From Scatosoma sp045613545 (GTDB lineage: Bacteria; Bacillota; Clostridia; Christensenellales; Borkfalkiaceae): DNA of 64,000 bases. Position 1 is the stretch's first letter. Each line of letters begins with the position of its first letter. Where the stretch lies: the NCBI GenBank assembly GCA_045613545.1, contig JAZLBD010000007.1, positions 1 to 64,000 on the forward strand, read 5' to 3'. A model generated the notes under the pieces. That model saw only the letters and a list, made by a program, of their open reading frames with translations, searched no databases and had not been told where the DNA came from. The translations under genes were made by a program, and so were the position numbers. Positions 55,283 through 64,000 of this stretch are shown here, piece by piece.

Positions 55283-57772
55283 GTGGCGCGCAACGCTAAA
55301 AAACAAACCGAAGAGCAATTAGACGTCGTTCGTTTCAACGCGGACGCCGATAAAGGGCTTTCCTCCGAACAAGTGCAACAACGCGTTCGTTTAGGGCTTG
55401 TCAATACCGAACAAAAAAAATATTCTAAGACTTATCGCAGTATTTTCATTGGAAATATTTGCACTTTTTTCAACCTGCTTTGCTTACTTGCGGCGTTCGC
55501 GCTTTTGATCGCGCACGCTCCTCTTTCTCAATTTTCTTTCGTCTTTATTTTCGCCATCAATATTTTGATGGGGATTATTCAAGAAATCCGTGCGAAAAGA
55601 AAAATCGACAAACTTTCCATTCTTTCCTCCCCCACGGCAAAGGTCGTGCGGAACGGAAAAACGGTGGAAATCCCCGTAAACGGGCTGGTCGTGGACGATA
55701 TTTTGCTCCTTTCCGCAGGGCAACAAGTCCCTGCCGACTGTATTATGCTCGAGGGGGCGGCGGAGCTCAACGAAGCGCTTTTAACTGGGGAATCGGTGCC
55801 TATTAAAAAGGAATACGGCGACAATCTATTTGCGGGGTCTTTCGTTGCCAGCGGGCATCTTGCTTGTAGAGTGGATAAAATCGGTGCGGATACGTATATC
55901 AGCAAACTTACCGCGCGCGCTAAAAAATATAAACGCCCCAACTCGGAAATTATCAATTCCATCAACGCGTTTATCAAATTTATCGGGCTTATGATCGTGC
56001 CTATCGCCGTTTTGATGTTCCTCAACAACTTCAAAAACCTCGGCGGAACGACGGAATTTTTAGAGGCGGAAGGCGGATTCTTCCGCGCCCTTTTCAGCGG
56101 GCATCCGTTGATGAACGAAACGATCCAAAAAACCTGCTCCGTCGTGATCGGTATGATCCCCTCCGGGCTACTTCTCCTCACCACGGTCGCGCTCTCCGTC
56201 GGTATGATCCGACTTGCGCGCTATAACACCCTCGTGCAAGATATGTATTCCCTCGAAATGCTCGCGCGCGTCAACGTGCTTTGCCTTGACAAGACGGGAA
56301 CGATCACCGACGGTAGAATGCGGGTGAGCGACTGCGTGCTTTTGAACAATACGACGGAATTCACGATCGACGATATTTTAGGCTCGATGCTCGCCTCTTT
56401 GCAAGACAACAACCAAACCTCGATCGCGCTCTACGAACGGTTTGGACATTCGTCCGCCTTACAACCTACCGCGACCTTGCCTTTCTCGTCCGCGAGAAAG
56501 CTTTCGGCGGTTTCCTTTGCGGAAGTCGGAACGTACGTGATGGGCGCGCCCGAATTCGTATTAAAACCGATGCCTCAACGGGTGGAAAAAATCGTCAAAC
56601 AATACGCGCAAATGGGACTTCGGGTCATGGTACTCGCCCACTCCCCCGCGCAAATTTCGGGAGACAAACTTCCCGCCGTCCTTCGGCCGGTTGCCGTCAT
56701 TACCCTTTCCGACAATATTCGCCCCGACGCGATCGACACGATTAAGTGGTTTAAGGAAAACGACGTAGCGGTCAAGGTGATTTCGGGCGACAACCCCGTG
56801 ACCGTTTCGGAAGTGGCGCGCAGAGCAGGAATTAAAAACGCGTCGCAGTTCATTTCCCTCGAGGGGCTTTCCGAACGGGAAGTGGAAGAATCCGCCAATA
56901 TCTATACGGTGTTTGGCAGAGTCACCCCCGAACAAAAAGCGATTCTCATTCGCGCCATCAAAAAAGCAGGCAACACCGTCGCTATGACGGGGGACGGCGT
57001 CAACGATATCCTCGCTATGAAAGAGGCGGACTGCGCCGTATCCGTGGCTTCTGGTAGCGATGCGGCGAGAAACGTTTCCAACCTCGTGCTCCAAGACAAC
57101 AATTTCGCTTCGATGCCCAAGATCGTCAACGAGGGCAGACGGGTTATCAATAACATCAAAGATTCCGCGTCCCTTTACATTATGAAGACGTTTTTGACGG
57201 TATTCCTTGCCGTCACTTGTATCCTTTCGGGGAGCGTATACTTCTTCACTACGAACAATATGATGATGTACGAGTTCTTGATTTCGGCAATCCCCTCGTT
57301 CGTCATTTCCTTGCAACCGAACACCGAACGGGTCAAGGGCAAATTTATCCCGTTCGTCATCAGCAGGGCTTTACCGGGCGCGCTCACGATGTTGCTCGCG
57401 ATTCTATCCCTTTATATCATCAATCTGTCCGACCTTTCGCACGTATATAACTTCACCACGGCAAGCGGAGAAACGCAAAGTTTATACGGTGCGATGCTGA
57501 TGCTTTGCCTGACCTTTACGGGACTTGTGATGCTTATGCAAATTTGTAAACCGATGAACCTTTTACGGGCGATTCTGTTTCTCTCGATGACCGTGCTCGT
57601 GGTCGTCGTCATATCCGTCCCGTTCCTTGGGAACATCGTCTACGACGGTTGGAGCGCACTCTCGTTCGACACGACGCAAATCCTACTGCTCGTCGTCGTC
57701 GTGCAAGCGTCGATTCCCCTTTCGGGTTGGTTGATCAAATTCTTCGATATGTTTAACCCAGCCGATGATTAA
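55283..57772 (+). CDS. P-type cation-transporting ATPase (CtpE-like)
   Basis: An 829-residue ion pump. The actuator motif is 'ELNEALLTGESVPIKKEYGD', the phosphorylation site 'NVLCLDKTGTITDGRM', the nucleotide and hinge motifs 'KVISGDNPVTVSEVARRAG' and 'VAMTGDGVNDILAMKEADCA'. Around ten TM segments are visible. The M4 ion-binding region reads 'IGMIPSGLLLLTTVALSVG', not PEGLP as in Ca-ATPases and without the CPC of heavy-metal pumps, which is closest to the CtpE group. The ion is unknown; calcium has been proposed for that group. CGGAGGTGAAATC precedes the GTG start. Confidence 0.9.
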   Translation: MARNAKKQTEEQLDVVRFNADADKGLSSEQVQQRVRLGLVNTEQKKYSKTYRSIFIGNICTFFNLLCLLAAFALLIAHAPLSQFSFVFIFAINILMGIIQEIRAKRKIDKLSILSSPTAKVVRNGKTVEIPVNGLVVDDILLLSAGQQVPADCIMLEGAAELNEALLTGESVPIKKEYGDNLFAGSFVASGHLACRVDKIGADTYISKLTARAKKYKRPNSEIINSINAFIKFIGLMIVPIAVLMFLNNFKNLGGTTEFLEAEGGFFRALFSGHPLMNETIQKTCSVVIGMIPSGLLLLTTVALSVGMIRLARYNTLVQDMYSLEMLARVNVLCLDKTGTITDGRMRVSDCVLLNNTTEFTIDDILGSMLASLQDNNQTSIALYERFGHSSALQPTATLPFSSARKLSAVSFAEVGTYVMGAPEFVLKPMPQRVEKIVKQYAQMGLRVMVLAHSPAQISGDKLPAVLRPVAVITLSDNIRPDAIDTIKWFKENDVAVKVISGDNPVTVSEVARRAGIKNASQFISLEGLSEREVEESANIYTVFGRVTPEQKAILIRAIKKAGNTVAMTGDGVNDILAMKEADCAVSVASGSDAARNVSNLVLQDNNFASMPKIVNEGRRVINNIKDSASLYIMKTFLTVFLAVTCILSGSVYFFTTNNMMMYEFLISAIPSFVISLQPNTERVKGKFIPFVISRALPGALTMLLAILSLYIINLSDLSHVYNFTTASGETQSLYGAMLMLCLTFTGLVMLMQICKPMNLLRAILFLSMTVLVVVVISVPFLGNIVYDGWSALSFDTTQILLLVVVVQASIPLSGWLIKFFDMFNPADD

Positions 57773-57780
57773 ACGAGAAT

Positions 57781-57818
57781 AAAAAAATCCCTAAGGCGTG
57801 AGCCTTAGGGAGTTTTTT
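57781..57818. terminator. Bidirectional terminator between the ATPase and rubrerythrin genes
   Basis: TCCCTAAGGC/GCCTTAGGGA, 10-bp stem with a GTGA loop, T6 on the plus side and T7 on the minus side. Confidence 0.88.
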
Positions 57819-57822
57819 ATTC

Positions 57823-58374
57823 TCAATAGTTTTCCGCTTTGATTTCAAAATAGCTTTGGGGGTGATCGCAAACGGGACAAACTTCGGGCGCTTTCTTGCC
57901 CACGTGGATATGTCCACAGTTGCCACACTTCCAAATCACGTCGCCGTCTTTCGAGAATACGACGCCCTCTTCTACGTTTGCAAGGAGCTTTCTATACCGT
58001 TCTTCGTGTTCTTTTTCGATTTTTGCTACGCCGTCAAACAAAGCGGCGATACGGTTAAAGCCCTCTTCTCTTGCCACTTTCGCGAACTCGGCGTACATAT
58101 CCGTCCATTCGTAATTTTCGCCTTCCGCAGCCTCCAAGAGGTTTTCCGCCGTAGAATGAATCGACCCACCGCACAAAATCTTAAACCAGATTTTCGCGTG
58201 TTCTTGTTCGTTCTTCGCCGTCTCTTCGAATAAGTTAGCGATTTGCACGAACCCGTCTTTCTTGGCTTTGCTTGCGAAATACGTGTATTTGTTTCTCGCT
58301 TGGGACTCCCCTGCAAAAGCCGTCCACAAGTTCTGTTCCGTTCTCGTTCCTTTGAGTTGCTTTTCTTCTGCCAT
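57823..58374 (-). CDS. Rubrerythrin (second copy)
   Basis: A 183-residue canonical rubrerythrin: diiron helices 'AFAGESQARNKYTYFA', 'NEQEHAKIWFK' (ExxH), 'VAKIEKEHEERYRKLL', and a C-terminal rubredoxin domain 'CGNCGHIHVGKKAPEVCPVC'. It reduces peroxide in the cytosol. It differs clearly in sequence from the copy at 23444, so the two are not a recent duplication. AAAAAGGAGAATGTTAGA precedes the ATG, 24 bases after the glutaminase-like gene, so co-transcription is likely. Confidence 0.95.
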   Translation of the reverse strand: MAEEKQLKGTRTEQNLWTAFAGESQARNKYTYFASKAKKDGFVQIANLFEETAKNEQEHAKIWFKILCGGSIHSTAENLLEAAEGENYEWTDMYAEFAKVAREEGFNRIAALFDGVAKIEKEHEERYRKLLANVEEGVVFSKDGDVIWKCGNCGHIHVGKKAPEVCPVCDHPQSYFEIKAENY

Positions 58375-58398
58375 TCTAACATTCTCCTTTTTGATAAA

Positions 58399-60327
58399 TT
58401 AAACCTTTAACGTTTTGCAACGTTCAATCAGTTTCATAAATAATCCGCCCTGCACCGTCCTGTTGAGGAAGTGGATATAACAGGAAGATTTCGTGTCGTA
58501 CCAATCGGTGAGCGGTACGCGCGAGGGTGATTCGTTATACGCTTTCCAAAGCGGGTCGATAAATCTTTCAAAATCTTCTTTCGTTTCCGCCATCGTCGCC
58601 ACCCAAACCAGCCAGTCGGATTTGGTGTATTCGGCTCTCGAATCGAGCGGAGGTCCGTATTCGTTGAATTGATGGAAATAACTTTGCACTTCGCTTTCCA
58701 TAACCTCGGACGGAAAAAGTTCCGTCCCCCAAAGTTTATCCCAAACCATATTATATTTCAAGGAAAAACTACCCGCTTGGTCGAACGCAAGTTTATAACT
58801 CCCGTCTCCGTTCGACGCGCGACAAACCCAGCCGTTTGCCATATCGCGCGCGATCTTGTCATAGCGCGCGATATCTTCCTTTTTGCCGAGCATATTTGCA
58901 AGAATCGACATCCCCTCGATTCCGCAAATCGCTTTGAGTGAGAGGTTGCAGTTGTGCGCCAAATGCCCAGCAAAATCGTCCGTGCAGAGCTGGTTTTCGG
59001 GGTCTGCGCCATACTTTATGAGATATTCCGCCCAAGCTTTGAGCTGTTCGTAGTGTTCTTTTGCCGAGGAAAGGTCCTTGCCCGCAAGCGCTAAGCAAGT
59101 TTCCATAATAATCATATTCCCCGATTCTTCGACGGGCATTTGTTTATCGAACAAAAGTTCTCCGCTTTCCTCTTCAAGCCCGTAAATTTGTCCTGTGACG
59201 AGAGGATAAAGCCCCGCGTCGTGGGGCGCAAAATTATATTTCCACGCACCTTTCTTTTCCGCAAATTTATAAATGGGCCGCATCATCGCGCGAATGAGCT
59301 CGGGATTATACCGCAAAAACATCGGAATTGACGGATAGGATACGTCGACCGTCGCCGCGCAACCGCAAGACCCACATTCCTTGGAGATAAACAGCGCTTC
59401 GCCGTCTTCGTCTGCCACCAACTTATGCGCGGAAACGACCTGCCGATAAGAAAGAGAAAGGATCTCCGCATACTTTTTCCCGCCGGCGTTTTCCGCCTCC
59501 GCGTAAAGTTCTTCCGCAAATCGATCGCATTTTTCACAAAGCGAATCAAAATCTTTCGACGCCTCTACGATCGCTTGTTCGATCGTCTTTCCGTTTCTCG
59601 CCCAATACCCTTTTACCTTTTCGCCAAAATAGTCGAGCGAAAAGATATCGTCGTAAGCAAACAAAACGAGTTCTTCTTTCTTTTCTTCCATCGGGAGGCT
59701 CACGCGGATACAAGTCCCCGTCGTTCCGCCCTCGTCCGTTTTTACGGTCGTTTTCTCGTTTTTTGCCATAAGATAGGCGTACCCCCATTCGATACGGATC
59801 AAATCCCCTTTATGGCATAAGGGAGTTTGCTCTTTCGCGCCGATTCTCATTCCGCGAATATCGCCGAGCGAAACCTCTTCCACCTCGACGGGTTTTTGTC
59901 GAACGTCGTTAAGGCAGAGCGACTCGCCGAGTGCTACGTAGAGACGAACGGCGTGGCAACCCCCGTCCATCGACTCGTAGGATACGGACATATAGGAAAC
60001 GGGACGAGACGTCACGTCAAAATCTTCTAAAAGCAAGGGCGTCATCCATCTAACGCGCAGTCTAATCCCCGCCCCCTCGAACACTGCTTTCGTAGAAAGC
60101 GCGTCGATGGAAAGGGAGGTTTGTTTGAGTTTTAACGCGTCACGGTCGTAGCCGAGAAACGCATACCGCTTGCCGTCGATTTCGACGGTTGCGAAGATAT
60201 AATTGACGGCGCCCGTCCAATGGACGAGGTCTTCATAAGCGAGCTTGCAGTTCTTTGCCCAAACCGAAAAGTAAGGGTCGACGGTGATAATCGGCACCGC
60301 AGGAGCGCGAAGGGTAAAATCCGACAT
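58399..60327 (-). CDS. Glutaminase A-like protein (GtaA / DUF4965-type)
   Basis: A 642-residue protein without signal peptide. It starts 'FTLRAPAVPIITVDPYFSVW', followed by 'HWTGAVNYIFATVEIDGKRYAFLGYD', and has the (alpha/alpha)6-type region with 'YRQVVSAHKLVADEDG', 'FISKECGSCGCAATVDVSYPSIPMFL', and 'AGHLAHNCNLSLKAICGIEG', matching the glutaminase family first described in fungi (GtaA). Catalysis in bacterial members is little studied, and a glycosidase-like activity is not excluded. GGAGAAACCATT before the ATG at 60327 decides the start. Good promoter upstream; rubrerythrin follows. Confidence 0.82.
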   Translation of the reverse strand: MSDFTLRAPAVPIITVDPYFSVWAKNCKLAYEDLVHWTGAVNYIFATVEIDGKRYAFLGYDRDALKLKQTSLSIDALSTKAVFEGAGIRLRVRWMTPLLLEDFDVTSRPVSYMSVSYESMDGGCHAVRLYVALGESLCLNDVRQKPVEVEEVSLGDIRGMRIGAKEQTPLCHKGDLIRIEWGYAYLMAKNEKTTVKTDEGGTTGTCIRVSLPMEEKKEELVLFAYDDIFSLDYFGEKVKGYWARNGKTIEQAIVEASKDFDSLCEKCDRFAEELYAEAENAGGKKYAEILSLSYRQVVSAHKLVADEDGEALFISKECGSCGCAATVDVSYPSIPMFLRYNPELIRAMMRPIYKFAEKKGAWKYNFAPHDAGLYPLVTGQIYGLEEESGELLFDKQMPVEESGNMIIMETCLALAGKDLSSAKEHYEQLKAWAEYLIKYGADPENQLCTDDFAGHLAHNCNLSLKAICGIEGMSILANMLGKKEDIARYDKIARDMANGWVCRASNGDGSYKLAFDQAGSFSLKYNMVWDKLWGTELFPSEVMESEVQSYFHQFNEYGPPLDSRAEYTKSDWLVWVATMAETKEDFERFIDPLWKAYNESPSRVPLTDWYDTKSSCYIHFLNRTVQGGLFMKLIERCKTLKV

Positions 60328-60386
60328 AATGGTTTCTCCGATCGAAATGTTTTTTGCTAGAAGCGACCGTAAATCCAAGCAGTTTT

Positions 60387-60415
60387 ATTATACACGAATT
60401 ATGCGGAAAAATCAA
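60387..60415 (-). promoter_or_regulatory. Sigma-A promoter of the glutaminase-like gene
   Basis: TTGATT (60410-60415), 17-base spacer, TATAAT (60387-60392) on the minus strand. Confidence 0.75.
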
Positions 60416-60494
60416 GGAAAATGAAAAATATTTTTTCGTTAAATGAAAAAGTTGTGAAATTTCATTTTTGCGCCTTTTTTTCAAGCGTTTCGGT

Positions 60495-60523
60495 TTGACA
60501 CTCTCTCAAAAAAAGACTATACT
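60495..60523 (+). promoter_or_regulatory. Sigma-A promoter of the cardiolipin synthase gene
   Basis: TTGACA (60495-60500), 17-base spacer, TATACT (60518-60523). Confidence 0.8.
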
Positions 60524-60598
60524 AAAAGCACTTAAAACTGTTCAATGCTTGGAATTTTACAAGAGAAAAGCGACAAGGGGAGGTGAAAACTGTCAAAG

Positions 60599-62203
60599 AT
60601 GAAAAAGGATAAGCGAATGAAACAAATGACGTCGGAAAAGCAGAAAAAATTCGAACGGAAGATGCTCAAAAGCCAACGCCACAAACGAATCGTGTACAAT
60701 CGGTTTTTTATCACCCTTTTGCTCGTGCTTTTGCAATTTTATCTTTGGGGGTTGTTCATTTTCCGTCTTTACGGTTCCCTTTCGCAAATCATACTGCTTG
60801 GCATCGAGCTGTTTGGGATTTTGTGCGTCGTTTACATTTTAGGCCATAACGATCGCCCCTCCTCGAAACTAAACTGGGTGATCATTATCCTGCTCTTCCC
60901 GTTTGTCGGCGTGCTTTTATATATGCTCTTCGGCGACGGAAAACCGACGACGGGAATGGCGAAAAAGCTCAGAAAGGCAAAGCGGGAGCATACTCCCGTC
61001 CTACAAAGCTACGAAACGGCGGAAGCGAAAGCGCTCCTGCAAGATCACGGCGCAGGCACTTGCCGATATTTGCACGATTACGCAGGCTACCCCGCCTATA
61101 CGGATAGCGCCGTTTCCTACTATCCCTCGGGAGAGGAAATGTTCCCCGATATGCTCCAATCCCTCGAAGAGGCGAAAGAGTTTATTTTGATGGAATATTT
61201 CATCATCGCCGACGGTAAAATGTGGCAAACGATACGACGCTTGCTCGTCAAAAAAGCGGAAGAAGGGGTGCAAATTCGTCTGATTTTCGACGATTTCGGG
61301 TGTATTTTAACCCTACCGCCCAAGTTTGAACAATATATGCAAGGGCTTCACGAGAATATCCGCTGTTTACCGTTTAATAGCATTATGCCCATCTTCTCGA
61401 TGCGCGTAAACAACCGTGACCATAGAAAACTTCTTATCGTCGATGGGAAAGTCGGTTTTACGGGCGGTGTGAATATCGCAGACGAATACATCAACCAAAA
61501 AATGCGGTTTGGATATTGGAAAGATTCGGGCGTTCGCATCGTCGGTTCCGCCGTCAACTCCCTCACCGCTATGTTCCTCAATATTTGGAACGCTTTTTAC
61601 CCCGAAAAAGAGCCGATAGAACGCTATCTTCGCCACGCGACCCCCTCGCAACGTCCAAGCGCCTCTATCGTGCAACCGTACGACGATTGTCCTTTAGACG
61701 GGGAAAGCGTAGGGGAAACGGTGTATCTCGACGTGATCAACCGCGCGACGAAATATTTATACATCGCCACCCCCTACTTGATTTTAGACGACTTTATGCG
61801 CAACGCTTTGTGCCTTGCCGCCAAACGCGGAGTGGACGTACGCATTTTAACGCCGGGCGTCCCCGACAAAAAGACGGTGTTCCGCCTCACGAGAGCCAAC
61901 TACGCTCCCCTTTTGAAAGCGGGCGTGAAAATTTACGAATACACCCCTGGCTTCCTCCACGCCAAACATATGGTCGCGGACGACGAATGCGCGGTGGTAG
62001 GCACGATCAACCTCGATTATCGAAGCTTATATCTACACTTTGAAAACGCCGTGTTTTTCACCGAAGAGACGGCGGTACAAGCCGTGAAAACCGACTGTGA
62101 AAAATCTTTCGTCGATTCCAGGCAAGTGTGCGAGCCTCCGAAAAGACGTATGATCGGACGAGCTTTCGATTCCATTTTACGCGTGTTTGAAACGCTCGTA
62201 TAA
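60599..62203 (+). CDS. cls: Cardiolipin synthase
   Basis: Membrane phospholipase-D-family enzyme that joins two phosphatidylglycerols into cardiolipin. The 534-residue protein has a basic N-terminus, two TM segments (about 33-53, 60-82) and a third hydrophobic stretch ('WVIIILLFPFVGVLLYMLFG'). Two HKD motifs follow: 'NNRDHRKLLIVDGKVGFTGG' (about 275-294) and 'FLHAKHMVADDECAVVGTIN' (about 455-474). Start is uncertain: ATG 60599 lies 15 bases from GGGGAGG, while ATG 60617 has AAAGGA 7 bases upstream and may be the true start. Monocistronic. Confidence 0.92.
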   Translation: MKKDKRMKQMTSEKQKKFERKMLKSQRHKRIVYNRFFITLLLVLLQFYLWGLFIFRLYGSLSQIILLGIELFGILCVVYILGHNDRPSSKLNWVIIILLFPFVGVLLYMLFGDGKPTTGMAKKLRKAKREHTPVLQSYETAEAKALLQDHGAGTCRYLHDYAGYPAYTDSAVSYYPSGEEMFPDMLQSLEEAKEFILMEYFIIADGKMWQTIRRLLVKKAEEGVQIRLIFDDFGCILTLPPKFEQYMQGLHENIRCLPFNSIMPIFSMRVNNRDHRKLLIVDGKVGFTGGVNIADEYINQKMRFGYWKDSGVRIVGSAVNSLTAMFLNIWNAFYPEKEPIERYLRHATPSQRPSASIVQPYDDCPLDGESVGETVYLDVINRATKYLYIATPYLILDDFMRNALCLAAKRGVDVRILTPGVPDKKTVFRLTRANYAPLLKAGVKIYEYTPGFLHAKHMVADDECAVVGTINLDYRSLYLHFENAVFFTEETAVQAVKTDCEKSFVDSRQVCEPPKRRMIGRAFDSILRVFETLV

Positions 62204-62204
62204 G

Positions 62205-62235
62205 AAAAAACCTACCCTCGACGGGTAGGTTTTCG
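62205..62235. terminator. Bidirectional terminator between cls and metQ
   Basis: AAAACCTACCC/GGGTAGGTTTT, 11-bp stem with a 5-base loop, A-run and T-run on both sides. Confidence 0.85.
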
Positions 62236-62247
62236 TTTTGTTTGATT

Positions 62248-63084
62248 TTATAAAATCGAGAAAGAAGGCATCACGGCGCCATTGTACGTTGCGTTTATGA
62301 AATCGTACACTTCTTGGCTTTTCAATGCGTTGAGGAGGGCGACGATCTTTTCATTCTCTTCGTTCCCCTCTTTTACGGCGATAATGTTTGCATACAAGAT
62401 CGCAGCTTCCCCGCTTGCATTTTCCGTAGCGAGCGCGTCTGCAATCGAGAGACTCGCGGCGAGCGCGTAGTTGCCGTTGATAACGGCGATCGTGCCACTC
62501 GTTGCATTTTCGAGTTGCGCAGGGATCGTGGACGCTTCCACGAGCTCGATTTCATTTCCGTGATTGTCGGCAATATCCAAATCGGACAACGTATCGTTTG
62601 CCGAAACCCCTTCGCGCAAGGTGATATATCCCTCGTCTTGCAACACGAAAAGCGCTCTCGTGCAATTGCTACCGTCGTTGGGAATCAAAATCGTTCTGCC
62701 CGTTTTAATCGAGTCGAAATCCGATTGCGAAACGTTTTTCCCATACACGCCGAACGGCTCGTAGTGAATCGCGCCTGCGGAAACGAGTTGGGTGTTGTTG
62801 TTCGCGTTAAAGTCCAAAAGGTAGGGAAGATGTTGGAAATAATTCGCGTCGAGTTCCCCCTCTTGCAGAGCAATATTCGGGGTCACGTAATCGTCCATCA
62901 CTTGAATTTTAAGCGTGTAGCCGACTTCTTTCAGGTCGTCTTTCACTTGTTCCAAAATTTCCGCGTGGGGGGTAGAGCTTGCGCCCACCTTAATCACGTT
63001 CGCAGCGTCTCCGCACCCTATAAGCGAAGAGAGAGAGAGGGAAAACGTTAAAATCGCCAACGTTTTTGCAATGATTTTTTTCAT
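62248..63084 (-). CDS. metQ: MetQ-like methionine-binding lipoprotein (NlpA family)
   Basis: Substrate-binding component of the methionine ABC importer. The 278-residue protein has a lipoprotein signal ending 'SSLIGC' (Cys24), then 'IKVGASSTPHAEILEQVKDD', 'DDYVTPNIALQEGELDANYFQHLPYL' (blocks typical of NlpA/MetQ), 'PNDGSNCTRALFVLQDEGYI' and 'ATYNGAVMPSF'. It follows metI by 26 bases. Last gene of metN-metI-metQ. Confidence 0.94.
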   Translation of the reverse strand: MKKIIAKTLAILTFSLSLSSLIGCGDAANVIKVGASSTPHAEILEQVKDDLKEVGYTLKIQVMDDYVTPNIALQEGELDANYFQHLPYLLDFNANNNTQLVSAGAIHYEPFGVYGKNVSQSDFDSIKTGRTILIPNDGSNCTRALFVLQDEGYITLREGVSANDTLSDLDIADNHGNEIELVEASTIPAQLENATSGTIAVINGNYALAASLSIADALATENASGEAAILYANIIAVKEGNEENEKIVALLNALKSQEVYDFINATYNGAVMPSFSIL

Positions 63085-63110
63085 ATATATTTCTCCTAAA
63101 AAATTTTTCT

Positions 63111-63833
63111 TTATTCGTCCAACGGTTTGTCCGTTTTTTCTTTAATTTTTTTGCCTTTACCGGAAAGCCTTTTGTCCACTTTTCTTGCCAGCAACATACC
63201 GAGTTCTTGGATCACTTGCACGATGACAACGATAAGGATTACACACGCCCAAATGACGTCGTCCGTGAAGCGTTGATAGCCGTAAGTGATGGCTATTTTA
63301 CCAAGCCCCCCGCCACCGATCGTTCCTGCCATTGCGGAATACCCAAGCACCGTCACCGTCGAAATTACCGCGCCGACGATAAGAGCGGGTTTTGCCTCGG
63401 GCAATAACACTTTCCACACGATTTCAAAGGTGTTTGCGCCCATTGATTTCGCTGCTTCAATCACCCCTTTATCAATTTCCTTGACGGAGGATTCGACCAT
63501 ACGCGCGATATAGGGCGTTGCCGCGATCACTAGCATCACGATCATCGCCTCGTTGCCAAGACTTGTCCCCACGATCGCCTTTGCTACCGGCAAAAACGCG
63601 ACCATCAAAATGATAAACGGAATGCTTCTAAAAATATTGACGACGACGCTCATCGTCTTATTGAGAATGGGCATTGGCTTGATGCCGTCCTTGTCCGTGA
63701 TGCAAAGCAAAATCCCAAGGGGCAAGCCCAAAACGTAGGCGATTGTCGTCGAAAGCAGAGTCATATACACCGTTTCCCAAATCCCGATTTGAATGACGCT
63801 CGTTGCAAAGAGTTTTTTCAAAAGTTCGCTCAT
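63111..63833 (-). CDS. metI: Methionine ABC transporter permease MetI
   Basis: A 240-residue permease with five TM segments. The EAA loop is 'EIDKGVIEAAKSMGANTFEIVWKVLLPEA', and 'TVLGYSAMAGTIGGGGLGKIAITYGYQRF' is diagnostic of MetI. The C-terminal tail is Lys-rich and longer than usual by about 15 residues. The ATG overlaps the metN stop by one base (TAATG). Confidence 0.95.
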   Translation of the reverse strand: MSELLKKLFATSVIQIGIWETVYMTLLSTTIAYVLGLPLGILLCITDKDGIKPMPILNKTMSVVVNIFRSIPFIILMVAFLPVAKAIVGTSLGNEAMIVMLVIAATPYIARMVESSVKEIDKGVIEAAKSMGANTFEIVWKVLLPEAKPALIVGAVISTVTVLGYSAMAGTIGGGGLGKIAITYGYQRFTDDVIWACVILIVVIVQVIQELGMLLARKVDKRLSGKGKKIKEKTDKPLDE

Positions 63834-64000
63834 TATAATTCCTCCTTGAACGTCACGTTCTTCTCTTTCAAGAATTTCGTCACCTTTTCAATCGTGCCGG
63901 GATCGGACGGAAGAGCGATGACCATATGTCCAAACGGCTTGCCGTCCATATCTTTTGTATCGGCAAACAAAATATTCACCGCCACCTTAAGTTCCAACGC
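63833..64000 (-). CDS. metN: Methionine ABC transporter ATPase MetN, C-terminal fragment (cut by window edge)
   Basis: The last 55 residues of a protein run in from the right edge of the window: 'VNILFADTKDMDGKPFGHMV' then 'IALPSDPGTIEKVTKFLKEK'. This is the ACT-like NIL domain at the C-terminus of MetN, which binds methionine and slows import when the cell is replete. The ATPase domain lies outside the window. Position in front of metI and metQ confirms it. Confidence 0.9.
   Translation of the reverse strand, partial: ALELKVAVNILFADTKDMDGKPFGHMVIALPSDPGTIEKVTKFLKEKNVTFKEEL

Overview
The window is one 64 kb piece of a bacterial chromosome. Both edges cut genes: trmFO on the left and metN on the right. 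The content points to an anaerobic, endospore-forming member of the Clostridia (Firmicutes). It carries spoIIR, sleB, ypeB and a complete gerA-type germinant receptor operon, two rubrerythrins, a PerR-type Fur regulator, FeoAB, and trmFO next to hslVU. Large secreted BspA-type leucine-rich-repeat proteins and big doubly anchored lipoproteins suggest a gut or host-associated lineage. A Christensenellales/Borkfalkia-like relative would fit, but that placement is inference from gene style, not from a search. There is no phage, no CRISPR array, no rRNA and a single tRNA (Gly, anticodon CCC).

Layout. 1-4640 (+): trmFO-hslV-hslU-hisS-trxA operon. 4681-5043: a mosaic of small hairpins bounded by 15-bp terminal inverted repeats. 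5046-9557 (-): gyrB-gyrA. 9733-11329 (+): a 52-residue Cys-rich protein and a Gfo/Idh/MocA oxidoreductase. 11719-16141 (-): two LRR surface proteins; the larger is translationally coupled to a 42-residue micropeptide. 16553-18346: an A+T-richer island holding a CoiA-like nuclease and an S23 four-helix protein, placed between an intact tRNA-Gly and a duplicated tRNA 3' end. 18420-23273 (-): perR-like regulator, ypeB, sleB, spoIIR, trmL, mntP. 23444-30498: rubrerythrin, small proteins, zinc-ribbon membrane and acidic proteins, a large lipoprotein, a PTS-EIIC-like transporter. 30645-33921 (-): feoA-feoB-Cys-rich protein plus a DtxR-like repressor with paired operator-like palindromes. 34094-37366 (-): ruvC-ruvA-ruvB-queA. 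37599-41601 (+): an orphan 59-residue protein and gerAA-gerAB-gerAC. 41640-42105 (+): an orphan structured transcript with its own promoter and terminator. 42291-47170 (-): MreB-like protein, maf, ppx/gppA, HAD phosphatase, split TauE/SafE. 47354-51427 (+): large lipoprotein and GNAT enzyme. 51539-55119 (-): rRNA methyltransferase, exonuclease, serS. 55283-57772 (+): P-type ATPase. 57823-60327 (-): rubrerythrin and a glutaminase-like protein. 60599-62203 (+): cardiolipin synthase. 62248-64000 (-): metN-metI-metQ.

How the genes work together. The sporulation genes span several stages: SpoIIR signals from forespore to mother cell, SleB/YpeB degrade cortex at germination, and GerA senses germinant. 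Iron and oxidative-stress handling is well represented (FeoAB, DtxR-like repressor, PerR-like repressor, MntP, two rubrerythrins). The rest is mainly housekeeping: topology, recombination, tRNA and rRNA modification, two aminoacyl-tRNA synthetases, protein quality control, phospholipid synthesis.

Least explained are the orphan transcript at 41640-42105, the micropeptide in front of the LRR gene (15159-15287), YpeB with a roughly 200-residue basic cytoplasmic extension (18940-20808), the hairpin mosaic at 4681-5043 and the tRNA-flanked mini-island at 16553-18346. All start-codon choices come from Shine-Dalgarno sequences read by eye. No database searches were possible.
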